Assembly (NCBI GenBank): GCA_905233325.1
Contig: CAJODU010000063.1
Coordinates: forward strand, 1-11,559
DNA length: 11,559 nt
Direction of reading: 5' to 3'
Source: an uncultured Selenomonadaceae bacterium
GTDB lineage: Bacteria; Bacillota; Negativicutes; Selenomonadales; Selenomonadaceae
Both the position numbers and the translations under genes were made by a program. How positions within the stretch are numbered: the first letter of the stretch is position 1; each line of letters starts with the position of its first letter. A model generated the notes under the pieces. The model was not told where the DNA came from. It did no database searches and was given only the letters and a program-made list of their open reading frames with translations. Positions 1-6,700 of the stretch are shown piece by piece.

Positions 1-1
1 T

Positions 2-277
2 GGACAAAGCCTTGCTCCGGAAGTATATCTTGCACGTGAAATAGGTGCTTGTTACGCTAATCTGTCCTTTGTTGTAAATTATGGTGAAGGTATAAAAGGT
101 ACCTGGTCACACGAAACGATGAAAGATATTTTTTATGATGATGCTCAAATGATAGGTAAGATTTTAATAGACACAATTAAAAATATTGACATTAATGACA
201 AAAAATGTAATTGTAATTCGCTTAGGAAAGAAACTTTATTGAAAGATGTTTATAATGAGGAATCAGATAAAGGTTGA
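2..277 (+). CDS. 5'-truncated MTAP/purine nucleoside phosphorylase family protein (C-terminal 91 residues)
   Basis: Frame 2 is open from the window edge to TGA at 275-277; the start lies outside. The fragment begins GQSLAPEVYLAREIGACYA, which matches the late conserved block of trimeric methylthioadenosine phosphorylase / family 2 purine nucleoside phosphorylases (compare the PEVxLAxExGxCYA pattern). These cytoplasmic enzymes cleave 5'-methylthioadenosine or purine nucleosides with phosphate in methionine and purine salvage. The following segment (TWSHETMKDIF and the helix after it) fits the C-terminal helix of the family. The tail carries a Cys-x-Cys followed by NSL (about residues 71-76 of the fragment), similar to the CxC tail known from archaeal MTAP II. 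MTAP and other purine phosphorylases cannot be separated because the substrate-determining regions are missing. No strong terminator follows; the next 254 bp are AT-rich and noncoding. Confidence 0.8.
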   Translation, partial: GQSLAPEVYLAREIGACYANLSFVVNYGEGIKGTWSHETMKDIFYDDAQMIGKILIDTIKNIDINDKKCNCNSLRKETLLKDVYNEESDKG

Positions 278-433
278 CGAACAGTAAAAAATGACAAAAA
301 TAATAAATATGACTAGTAGGCTGTAACTTCTAAAAAGTCCACCTTATATATATGAAATTTTTTTGAAATGTTTATGCATTTTTTAAAAAATTTTTTCGAT
401 GTTAAAGAAAAATCCTCTGATAATTCACCGATT

Positions 434-493
434 TTGACAGATTAATAACTTTTTTCTAAAAATTAAGATTTTTACTCCACATTGTGATATAAT
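434..493 (+). promoter_or_regulatory. Promoter region of the chemoreceptor gene (extended -10 at 485-493)
   Basis: TGATATAAT at 485-493 is an extended -10 element (TGn-TATAAT) about 39 bases before the ATG, giving a leader of about 30 nt. No good -35 lies 17 bp upstream of it, as expected for an extended -10 promoter. A second candidate is TTGACA at 434-439, 17 bp before a weak TAAAAA at 457-462. The rest of the gap from 278 is AT-rich, with homopolymer runs, and shows no RNA motif or convincing terminator that I recognise. Confidence 0.6.
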
Positions 494-531
494 GTTAACA
501 ACAATTTTAGATCAGTTGGGAGGTTTTAGTA

Positions 532-2547
532 ATGAATGTGCAGACCGTCAAAGGTAAAATCTTGATGCTCGTCCTGCCGATTGTCGTGATAGGTCTATTA
601 ATCTTGTCAGGTGTGATTTTCAATTACATGGGATCGACTTTCGAGGAACAGATCATCACAAGTAGCATGAGCAACACCAAAGAGGTCAGCGATACCATAT
701 CCGGCTGGCTTGATACAAGAATGTTAGAGACCCAAGCCGCCGCCTCGAATGTTGCCGCAAAATCTATGAATGTGGACTCACTCAATCAAAACAATGTTCA
801 CCGCCTTGATCTTATGGACAAAAAGTACCCCGGTGTATATGACAGTGTGAGCTGGGCGGCGATGGACGGCAGCGGTGATACTCACGGCTACACTCACAAT
901 GGCTACAAACTCATGCACAATGCCGAGAAAGCCTGGTATAAGCGCATGGTTAGTGCTCAAGAGGAATCATTTATGACTTCGCCTGTTATATCTCAAGCGA
1001 CGGGTAAGATTATCGTCAATTCGGTTGCACTCGTCAAAAATGCTCAAGGACAATACAGTGCCGGTATTTTAGCCGCTATCTATGTTCAATCGGTGATGGA
1101 TAAGGTGGAGGCTCTCAAATTCGGTGAGAAGGGCTACAGTCTCCTTGTCTCGAAAGAGGGTACTTATATTGTCAATCCAGATAAAGAATCAATTATGAAG
1201 AAGAAAATCTCCGAGGACAGCGATCCGGCAATCATTGAACTTGGCAAGTTAATGCTCTCCGGTCAGGAAGGTGTCTATAAATTTACATCAAAAGACGGCG
1301 ACGATATGATAGCCTTCTACAATCCCATAGCCTCAACCGGCTGGGGTATGGCAACCTTGGCTTATGAAGATGAATTATTTGCACCGATTGGGAATATGCT
1401 CAAAATAATGGCGGGAATATCGCTCTTTATCTTGATAATGATCTTCGCTGGTATATTGATAACCGTCAACAAAGTTATGGCACCGCTCGGTATTATGATG
1501 AACGAAGTACACAATCTTGCAGAAGGAGACTTTCGCCAGCGTCCGCAGCAGATTACCTCTGATGATGAGCTGGGTTCCTTAGGAGCGGCACTGAGAGAAA
1601 TGCGGCACCGTGTATCTAAGGTCATGAAGTCCGTCAGTGACAATGCACAATCATTATTATCGTCCGCAGAGGCACTCAATACCACAACAGATCAATCAGC
1701 TCTTGCAGCAAATCAGGTGGCACAGTCGATAGTCAAAGTTGCTGAAGGCACCAACATGCAGCTTGACGCAGTAAATGCAACTTCTGAGGCAATCAACAAC
1801 CTCAATGAGACTATCAAAACCATAGCGGCGGACGCAGATATTGCGGCAGAACAAAGTAAAGAAGCCTCCAACGTAGCACGCGAAGGCGGTAAAACTCTTG
1901 AAGAGGCAATCGCTCAAATTAAATCAATCGAGGAATCCTCAAAGAAGACGACGGAGGCAGTGGCGAAGTTGGGCGAGAGTTCCAAGGAGATCGGGCAGAT
2001 TGTCGACACTATCAGCGGTATTGCCGAGCAGACCAACCTCCTCGCTCTCAACGCCGCTATTGAGGCAGCGCGTGCCGGTGAGCATGGTCGCGGCTTTGCC
2101 GTTGTCTCTGATGAAGTTCGCAAACTCGCCGAATCCTCTCGTGATGCAGCTCAAAAAATTTCGGATTTGATTCAAGTCTCTCAAGAGGACACCGAAAAGG
2201 CCATTGAAGATATGGAGCGTGGCAGTGAGGAAGTGCATGTCGGCACGGAGAATATCATCTCAATGGGTGGTGCACTCCGTAAGATCATTGATATTGTTGA
2301 GCAAGTTTCCGCGCAGGTGCAGGATATTTCCGCCGCCATTCGTTCTATGGCTGCCAACGGTGAGCAGATAGTCAGTCACATCAAGAGCATTGAGGGGACG
2401 AGTAAATCATCTGCTGAAGAGGCTGAGACTGTCAGTGCGGCAACGGAGGAACAGACTGCCTCTGTCCATGAGATTGCCAACGCCGCTACAAGTCTTGCAC
2501 AAATGGCGAACGAACTTCAAAAAGAAGTGCAGAAGTTCAAACTTTAG
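532..2547 (+). CDS. Methyl-accepting chemotaxis protein (dCache-HAMP-MA)
   Basis: This is a complete 671-residue transmembrane chemoreceptor, expected to sit in the inner membrane, bind a ligand outside and control CheA/CheW inside. A short basic N-terminus and TM1 (about 9-31) precede an extracellular region (about 35-285) with the look of a double Cache domain. TM2 is at about 290-312 and HAMP follows (about 313-365, with the DDELGSLG motif). A long helical MA signalling domain (about 400-660) contains the hairpin tip EQTNLLALNAAIEAARAGEH starting at residue 499. In the ligand domain, the R-x-W-Y element common in amino-acid-binding dCache domains appears as K-A-W-Y (133-136), so classic amino-acid sensing is uncertain. 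The start is ATG 532, with GGGAGG at 518-523 and 8-base spacing. The gene appears monocistronic and runs tail-to-tail into murB. No C-terminal CheR-tether pentapeptide is evident (ends KFKL). The ligand is unknown. Confidence 0.95.
   Translation: MNVQTVKGKILMLVLPIVVIGLLILSGVIFNYMGSTFEEQIITSSMSNTKEVSDTISGWLDTRMLETQAAASNVAAKSMNVDSLNQNNVHRLDLMDKKYPGVYDSVSWAAMDGSGDTHGYTHNGYKLMHNAEKAWYKRMVSAQEESFMTSPVISQATGKIIVNSVALVKNAQGQYSAGILAAIYVQSVMDKVEALKFGEKGYSLLVSKEGTYIVNPDKESIMKKKISEDSDPAIIELGKLMLSGQEGVYKFTSKDGDDMIAFYNPIASTGWGMATLAYEDELFAPIGNMLKIMAGISLFILIMIFAGILITVNKVMAPLGIMMNEVHNLAEGDFRQRPQQITSDDELGSLGAALREMRHRVSKVMKSVSDNAQSLLSSAEALNTTTDQSALAANQVAQSIVKVAEGTNMQLDAVNATSEAINNLNETIKTIAADADIAAEQSKEASNVAREGGKTLEEAIAQIKSIEESSKKTTEAVAKLGESSKEIGQIVDTISGIAEQTNLLALNAAIEAARAGEHGRGFAVVSDEVRKLAESSRDAAQKISDLIQVSQEDTEKAIEDMERGSEEVHVGTENIISMGGALRKIIDIVEQVSAQVQDISAAIRSMAANGEQIVSHIKSIEGTSKSSAEEAETVSAATEEQTASVHEIANAATSLAQMANELQKEVQKFKL
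2544..2547. other. Overlapping convergent stop codons (chemoreceptor TAG / murB TAA)
   Basis: The plus strand reads TTAG. TAG at 2545-2547 ends the chemoreceptor and the complement of 2544-2546 is the TAA of murB. No room is left for an intrinsic terminator between the convergent genes, so each transcript must end inside the opposite gene or rely on Rho. Confidence 0.95.
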
Positions 2548-3461
2548 CCTTCACCAATGATACGAACTTCAGGGTTGAGTGTGACGCCGTGAGCCTCGTA
2601 AACGCGACGACGGACTTCCTCAATGAGACCCAAAACATCAGCAGCGGTGGCGTGACCGGCATTGACGACAAAACCCGCATGCTTGGTTGAGACCATTGCA
2701 TCACCGACTCTGAGACCTTTCAATCCCGTTTGATCTATGAGAGTTCCGGCAAAATAACCTTCCGGCCGCTTGAATGTACTGCCCGCTGAGGGATACTCAA
2801 GCGGCTGTTTGCTTTCTCTGCGCTGTGTAAAGTCGTCCATATCGTGATGAATGGCTTGAGAATCGCCTTCTGCAAGCTGCAATTCTATCTCACAAATAGC
2901 ATAACCGTTGAGCTGAAAGATACTGCGGCGATAGCCCAGATCAAGAGCATCAATGTTAAACTCCACAAGCTGACCTGATTGAGAGACAGCACGGACTTTG
3001 GATATAACATTTTTCATCTCGCCGCCGTAAGCTCCGGCATTCATATAAACCGCCCCGCCAATGCTGCCGGGTATACCGACGGCAAACTCCATACCGGTGA
3101 GGCTGTTGTCCGCGGCGAAGTTGGATACGTCTTTGAGTTTGGCACCGGCACCGACGATCAGTTTTGTCTCCTCGCGACGAATCTGTGCAAATTTGCCGTT
3201 AAATTTAATCACAGCACCGCGAATACCCTTATCACGGACGAGGACATTAGACCCATTGCCGAGAATCGTCAGAGGAATTTGCATTTCGTTGATGAGTTTT
3301 AAAATGTTGACAACGTCCTCAATACTCGACGGAAAAATCAACATATCAGCCGTACCGCCAATTTTAAAAGTCGTGTGTTCGCTCATAGGAGCGTCAGAGA
3401 TGAATTGATCCTCCTGTAAAAATTTTTTTAATTTGTTTGAGAAATCTTCTCTCCAATCCAT
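2544..3461 (-). CDS. murB: UDP-N-acetylenolpyruvoylglucosamine reductase MurB
   Basis: A full-length 305-residue cytoplasmic flavoenzyme that reduces UDP-GlcNAc-enolpyruvate to UDP-MurNAc with NADPH, the second committed step of peptidoglycan synthesis. FAD-binding motifs are visible as GNGSNVLVRD (68-77) and GIPGSIGGAVYMNAGAYGGE (129-148). The catalytic set is YRR (177-179), Ser228 in AGSTF and Glu298 in NPEVR. The length and the SAGSTFKRPEG-type loop fit the shorter, type II-like MurB of Bacillota. The start is ATG 3461: an in-frame stop lies 6 bases upstream and the next in-frame ATG is at codon 26. The only SD-like site, GAGG (3475-3478), is 13 bases away, longer than usual, so translation may be modest. 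It lies 67 bp downstream of the response regulator on the same strand and may share its transcript. Its TAA overlaps the chemoreceptor's TAG. One small deviation is VGDA (252-255) where VGGA is more usual. Confidence 0.96.
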   Translation of the reverse strand: MDWREDFSNKLKKFLQEDQFISDAPMSEHTTFKIGGTADMLIFPSSIEDVVNILKLINEMQIPLTILGNGSNVLVRDKGIRGAVIKFNGKFAQIRREETKLIVGAGAKLKDVSNFAADNSLTGMEFAVGIPGSIGGAVYMNAGAYGGEMKNVISKVRAVSQSGQLVEFNIDALDLGYRRSIFQLNGYAICEIELQLAEGDSQAIHHDMDDFTQRRESKQPLEYPSAGSTFKRPEGYFAGTLIDQTGLKGLRVGDAMVSTKHAGFVVNAGHATAADVLGLIEEVRRRVYEAHGVTLNPEVRIIGEG

Positions 3462-3528
3462 AAATTATATCATTCCTCATTTTGGCAATTTTTAATAAAA
3501 AAATACATCATTCTATTCTCCAAATTGT

Positions 3529-4302
3529 CTATTTGTTAATTTTTAGAAACTCTATCAAAGGTGACAGTGATTCCGAATCAACAACAGGCTTTTTCAAGTA
3601 ACCCTTCGCACCGGAGGTCTCAATTTTTTTCAGAATATCGGGATCATCTGAAGAGGTCGTGAGAAAAGCGGGAATTTTTCTCAAGTTCGCGTCACTCTGC
3701 ATAAAATCAACAATCCTGAAACCATTAATAAAATGCATTTCTGCACTGGCAATCACAAGGTTGACTTTCTGCTTGCGAAGAATCTCCATACCGTCAATTC
3801 CGGAAGAGGCATTTATAACCTCGTGAGGCAGATTATTCTCAAGTACGGTATGAATATGCTTGCGATCATCATCATCATCATCAATCAGCAAAAGAGTTGA
3901 CTTTGACTTATTAGTGATTGGACCCAGTTTTTTACCCACTCGCTCCACCAGCTCATCCGGCATGAAGGGCTTTTTTACATAGTCCTTGACGCCGTGAAGG
4001 ATAGCCTTTGCAATGTGCTGCTTAGATGTCGAGGCAGTGAGCATGATAACCGGCATATTTTTGAGCTGCGGGTCTTGGCGAATCTTCTCAAGAGTCTGAA
4101 TACCGTCAAAGAAGGGCATAACAATATCAAGCAGAACGAGACGAATATATTGCCTCTTCATAATTTCAATACCCTGAATCCCATTGTCGCAGGTTATCAC
4201 GCGGCATGGCAATTTTTTTTCAAGGATCATCTTTGCCATTTGCAAGTTGATTTCATCATCATCAATGACAAGAATGACATTGCCTTCAAGTTCGTTGGAC
4301 AT
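3529..4302 (-). CDS. Tandem receiver-domain response regulator (REC-pseudoREC), no output domain
   Basis: A 257-residue soluble protein of two CheY-like receiver domains. REC1 (about 8-125) has the acidic patch Asp14-16, phospho-acceptor Asp59 in LLDIVMP, Thr89 in LTAS and Lys111 in KKP, so it should accept phosphate from a histidine kinase. REC2 (about 136-255) keeps the fold pattern, a Thr (215) and Lys238 in KKP. The aligned acceptor block reads VIASAEMHF, putting Ser186 where the Asp should be and MH in place of MP, so it is probably a pseudo-receiver. Its acidic patch is a run of six Asp (141-146). There is no DNA-binding or enzymatic output domain, so it likely works by protein contact. 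The start is ATG 4302, with AAGGAG at 4311-4316. It is transcribed divergently from the phosphatase/NRPS cluster and upstream of murB on the same strand. A link to the phosphatase pathway is inference from position only. Confidence 0.9.
   Translation of the reverse strand: MSNELEGNVILVIDDDEINLQMAKMILEKKLPCRVITCDNGIQGIEIMKRQYIRLVLLDIVMPFFDGIQTLEKIRQDPQLKNMPVIMLTASTSKQHIAKAILHGVKDYVKKPFMPDELVERVGKKLGPITNKSKSTLLLIDDDDDDRKHIHTVLENNLPHEVINASSGIDGMEILRKQKVNLVIASAEMHFINGFRIVDFMQSDANLRKIPAFLTTSSDDPDILKKIETSGAKGYLKKPVVDSESLSPLIEFLKINK
3865..3882 (-). repeat. (GAT)6 triplet repeat encoding six Asp in REC2
   Basis: Six perfect ATC units on the plus strand read as GAT x6 in the response regulator (Asp141-146). 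Receiver domains usually need only two or three acidic residues at this point, and REC1 has three (ATC x3 at 4255-4263). In-frame slippage could change the count without breaking the frame. Confidence 0.85.
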
Positions 4303-4321
4303 AATTTTTGCTCCTTATCAT

Positions 4322-4361
4322 AAATTTCTCATTCGTGAAGTTGCAGATTCTTGAGAAATTT
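4322..4361 (-). promoter_or_regulatory. 10-bp perfect inverted repeat in the response regulator leader
   Basis: AAATTTCTCA (4322-4331) and TGAGAAATTT (4352-4361) are exact inverted copies separated by 20 bases. On the minus-strand transcript the hairpin would end about 5 bases before the SD sequence (4311-4316). It could be a leader hairpin affecting translation or a dimeric-protein operator. No T run follows, so it is not an intrinsic terminator. Confidence 0.6.
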
Positions 4362-4390
4362 GTTTTATCTTCCATTTGAACGCTGAAAAT

Positions 4391-4419
4391 ATTTTAACGA
4401 AATTGAAAGGTAAAGTCAA
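4391..4419 (-). promoter_or_regulatory. Promoter for the response regulator (and possibly murB)
   Basis: Read on the minus strand, TTGACT (4414-4419) and TAAAAT (4391-4396) are separated by exactly 17 bp, a good housekeeping-type promoter. The predicted start near 4384 leaves a leader of about 80 nt that contains the inverted repeat at 4322-4361. Its -35 lies only about 40 bp from the -10 of the divergent phosphatase promoter. Confidence 0.7.
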
Positions 4420-4457
4420 TTAAAAATATCGCAGATATATAGAATTGGTTAAATTAA

Positions 4458-4468
4458 TGTGATATAAT
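4458..4468 (+). promoter_or_regulatory. Extended -10 promoter of the phosphatase-NRPS cluster
   Basis: TGTGATATAAT (TATAAT at 4463-4468, TG at 4460-4461) is an extended -10 element about 30 bases before the ATG, implying a leader of about 20 nt. The same 11-mer occurs at the chemoreceptor promoter (483-493). No -35 is found at proper spacing; TTGGTT at 4445-4450 is too close (12 bp). Confidence 0.65.
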
Positions 4469-4486
4469 AAGCAAACTATAAGTTTT

Positions 4487-4491
4487 GGTGA
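4487..4491 (+). promoter_or_regulatory. Ribosome binding site that sets the phosphatase start at 4497
   Basis: GGTGA at 4487-4491 matches the 3' part of the AGGAGGTGA consensus and leaves 5 bases before ATG 4497. Upstream in-frame TTG 4485 and GTG 4488 overlap this site and would have no SD of their own, so ATG 4497 is the better start. Confidence 0.65.
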
Positions 4492-4496
4492 GGTAT

Positions 4497-6683
4497 ATGA
4501 AGTTATCAATTCGATCAAGAGTATTATTCTTGGTGTTAGTAGGCGTTTTGGCTACTCTTTTGGCGATTGGCATAGTGACATTTTATGCTCTCTATTCTGC
4601 ACAAGATGCAGTAACAGAGCAAGAAAATGCTATGAGTAATTATTTGTCGGAAAGTATGGGCAGCTATGCTGAAGAGCAGGCTAAATTGAGATTGAAAGAA
4701 GTGGCAGAGGCAAAGGCACAGCATCTTGACAGAGAGCTGACCATTATCGGTGAAGACGTTGAATATATGGCAGACAGTATGTCACATATATTATCCTCGC
4801 CTCAATACTACAATCCGCGTCTTTTGCCGAGTACCCGCCAAGATATTGATATTTTCTCCGATGAGCCTTATATACACTACAGTGCTGAAATGATGAGGCA
4901 GGGTATAGACGCCGATTTACAGCGGGAGATTGATTTAGCGAGTAATTTTGCTGATACTCTTGTGTCTATGGGTAAATCTTACAGCGGCTATCATACTTAT
5001 TTTTATGCCGGTTCCAAGAATGGGTATATGATCTGTATGGACGTGATTCCCGATGATGAAGAGATAAAAACAGCCTTCGCCTCAAGAGAAGTGCGGGAGA
5101 ATTTCGTCAATGAATATGATCCCAGAGAGCGGCTTTGGTATAAATTGGGACAACAAGTCAATAAGCCAACTTTTAATGTGGTCTATAATGACGGTGAAGG
5201 ACATTTGGATTTGTCTTGTGCTATGCCCTATTTTGATAAAAACGGATTTGCCGGAGTGACGGGTCTGAGTTACAGTATAGATGCTATTTCCAAGAGCGTT
5301 ACGGATTCCATTGCGAAAGATACTGATATATGTCACTTTGTAATTGACGACAGAGGAGATATAGTGATTTCCACTGAAAAAGAAGGATTGCTGGCAGATA
5401 TTCCTGATTATATGGATTTAAGGCAAAATCCCAATCCTAATGTCGCAGAAGCCGCAAAGAGAATGGTTGACGGAGAAAGCGGTGTCATGACCATTGAGTA
5501 TGAAGATGAGGTCTATTATCTTGCCTTTGCACCTATGAAAACTATAGGCTGGAGTTATGGCACTTTGATTGATAATGAGGAGATTGTCACCTCTGTCGAA
5601 AAAGTCAAAAGTGATATACATGGTGAAATGGAAAATTTTAAGGGTATTTTGCACGGGGTCTTTATTGACTCAATGACCAATTCAGCGGTATTTTTGATTC
5701 CTGTTTTGATATTCCTATTCTTTGGCAGCAAATATATGTCTGCACGACTGACTCGTCCTATCAGTAAACTTGCCGACGGTGTCAAGGAAATTTCAAGCGG
5801 TAATTTTGACAAGAAACTGGAAATTAAAACCGGCGACGAGATTGAACATTTGGCAATATGTTTTAATGCAATGACTGATGAACTCAAAGAATACACTAAA
5901 AACTTGGCACAAGCAGCGGCAAAGGAAGAACGTAATCGCACTGAGCTTGAGGTCGCGGCTAAAATTCAGTCAGATATGCTGCCTTGTGCAGAAAATGCCT
6001 TTCCTGACAGAAATGAATTTGATATTTATGCCTCAATGAATGCGGCAAAAGACGTCGGCGGTGACTTCTATGATTTCTATATGCTTGATGATGATCACTT
6101 GGTGGTAACGATAGCCGACGTGAGTGGAAAAGGTGTCCCCGCTGCCTTATTTATGGCTATGTCTCAAACTATCCTCAAAAATTGTGTTATGATGACAAAG
6201 GAGCCGGAAAATTTAGCGGCTGCCCTGGAAAGTGCCAACGAGCGGCTTTGTCAGAATAATGATGCGGCTATGTTTGTGACTGTCTTCGTGGGTATACTTG
6301 ACTTGAGCAACGGCCATTTTGTCTATGCTGACGGCGGGCATTGTCCACCACTTTGGAAACATGGCAGAAAATATGAATTTCTGAAAATGAAAAAAGGATC
6401 TATGCTCGGACTCATTGAGCAGCCATTTGAGCAGCAGAGTATTGATCTTTCGGAAGGTGACGTGATTTTCCTATATACTGACGGAGTATCTGAGGCAATG
6501 AATGAAGAGGGCAAACAATTCACAGAACCACGAATCAAATTTACTCTGAATACAATGCCCCCAAAACATAGCATTGAGGAAATTCTCTCTGAAGTATTAA
6601 AGAATATAAAACAATTTGCAGGCAACGCCGAGCAATCAGATGATATAACAATGCTCGGCTTGCGATATAACGGCAAGCAATGA
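4497..6683 (+). CDS. Membrane sensor phosphatase (dCache-HAMP-PP2C/SpoIIE, RsbU-like)
   Basis: This 728-residue protein is predicted to sense an extracellular ligand and dephosphorylate a serine-phosphorylated STAS protein in the cytoplasm. TM1 is at about 9-33. A long extracellular region (about 38-390) has the character of a double Cache domain, with DPRERLWY (208-215) containing the R-x-W-Y element of amino-acid-type dCache sensors. TM2 is at about 395-414, followed by HAMP (about 415-470) and a short helical linker. The SpoIIE/PP2C domain (about 485-726) shows the metal and catalytic motifs DVGGDFYD (519-526), ADVSGKG (540-546), ADGGH (611-615), YTDGVSEA (660-667) and DD at 715-716, so it looks catalytically intact. 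It is the first gene of the cluster. The next gene starts 17 bp downstream and begins with a STAS domain, the known substrate class of this phosphatase family, which makes that protein the natural target (inference). No kinase partner is nearby. Confidence 0.93.
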   Translation: MKLSIRSRVLFLVLVGVLATLLAIGIVTFYALYSAQDAVTEQENAMSNYLSESMGSYAEEQAKLRLKEVAEAKAQHLDRELTIIGEDVEYMADSMSHILSSPQYYNPRLLPSTRQDIDIFSDEPYIHYSAEMMRQGIDADLQREIDLASNFADTLVSMGKSYSGYHTYFYAGSKNGYMICMDVIPDDEEIKTAFASREVRENFVNEYDPRERLWYKLGQQVNKPTFNVVYNDGEGHLDLSCAMPYFDKNGFAGVTGLSYSIDAISKSVTDSIAKDTDICHFVIDDRGDIVISTEKEGLLADIPDYMDLRQNPNPNVAEAAKRMVDGESGVMTIEYEDEVYYLAFAPMKTIGWSYGTLIDNEEIVTSVEKVKSDIHGEMENFKGILHGVFIDSMTNSAVFLIPVLIFLFFGSKYMSARLTRPISKLADGVKEISSGNFDKKLEIKTGDEIEHLAICFNAMTDELKEYTKNLAQAAAKEERNRTELEVAAKIQSDMLPCAENAFPDRNEFDIYASMNAAKDVGGDFYDFYMLDDDHLVVTIADVSGKGVPAALFMAMSQTILKNCVMMTKEPENLAAALESANERLCQNNDAAMFVTVFVGILDLSNGHFVYADGGHCPPLWKHGRKYEFLKMKKGSMLGLIEQPFEQQSIDLSEGDVIFLYTDGVSEAMNEEGKQFTEPRIKFTLNTMPPKHSIEEILSEVLKNIKQFAGNAEQSDDITMLGLRYNGKQ

Positions 6684-6700
6684 AAGTGAGGTATTAATTA

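Noticed and set aside
364..406. A/T-rich symmetric runs after the phosphorylase as a terminator
   Set aside because: A-run against T-run pairing only, with no GC stem; not a convincing intrinsic terminator.
278..531. Possible riboswitch or small RNA in the gap before the chemoreceptor
   Set aside because: No recognisable aptamer core or GC-rich stem; the sequence is mostly A/T homopolymer runs.
1898..2238. Open frames on both strands inside the chemoreceptor signalling domain
   Set aside because: They are shadows of a strongly conserved MA coding frame, with no SD or recognisable protein content.
3464..3472. TGATATAAT on the minus strand as a murB promoter
   Set aside because: It lies only a few bases before the murB ATG, so transcription would start at or inside the coding region. 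More likely an AT-rich chance match in the SD spacer.
4485..4496. Longer phosphatase start at TTG 4485 or GTG 4488
   Set aside because: Both overlap the only SD site, and ATG 4497 has good spacing.
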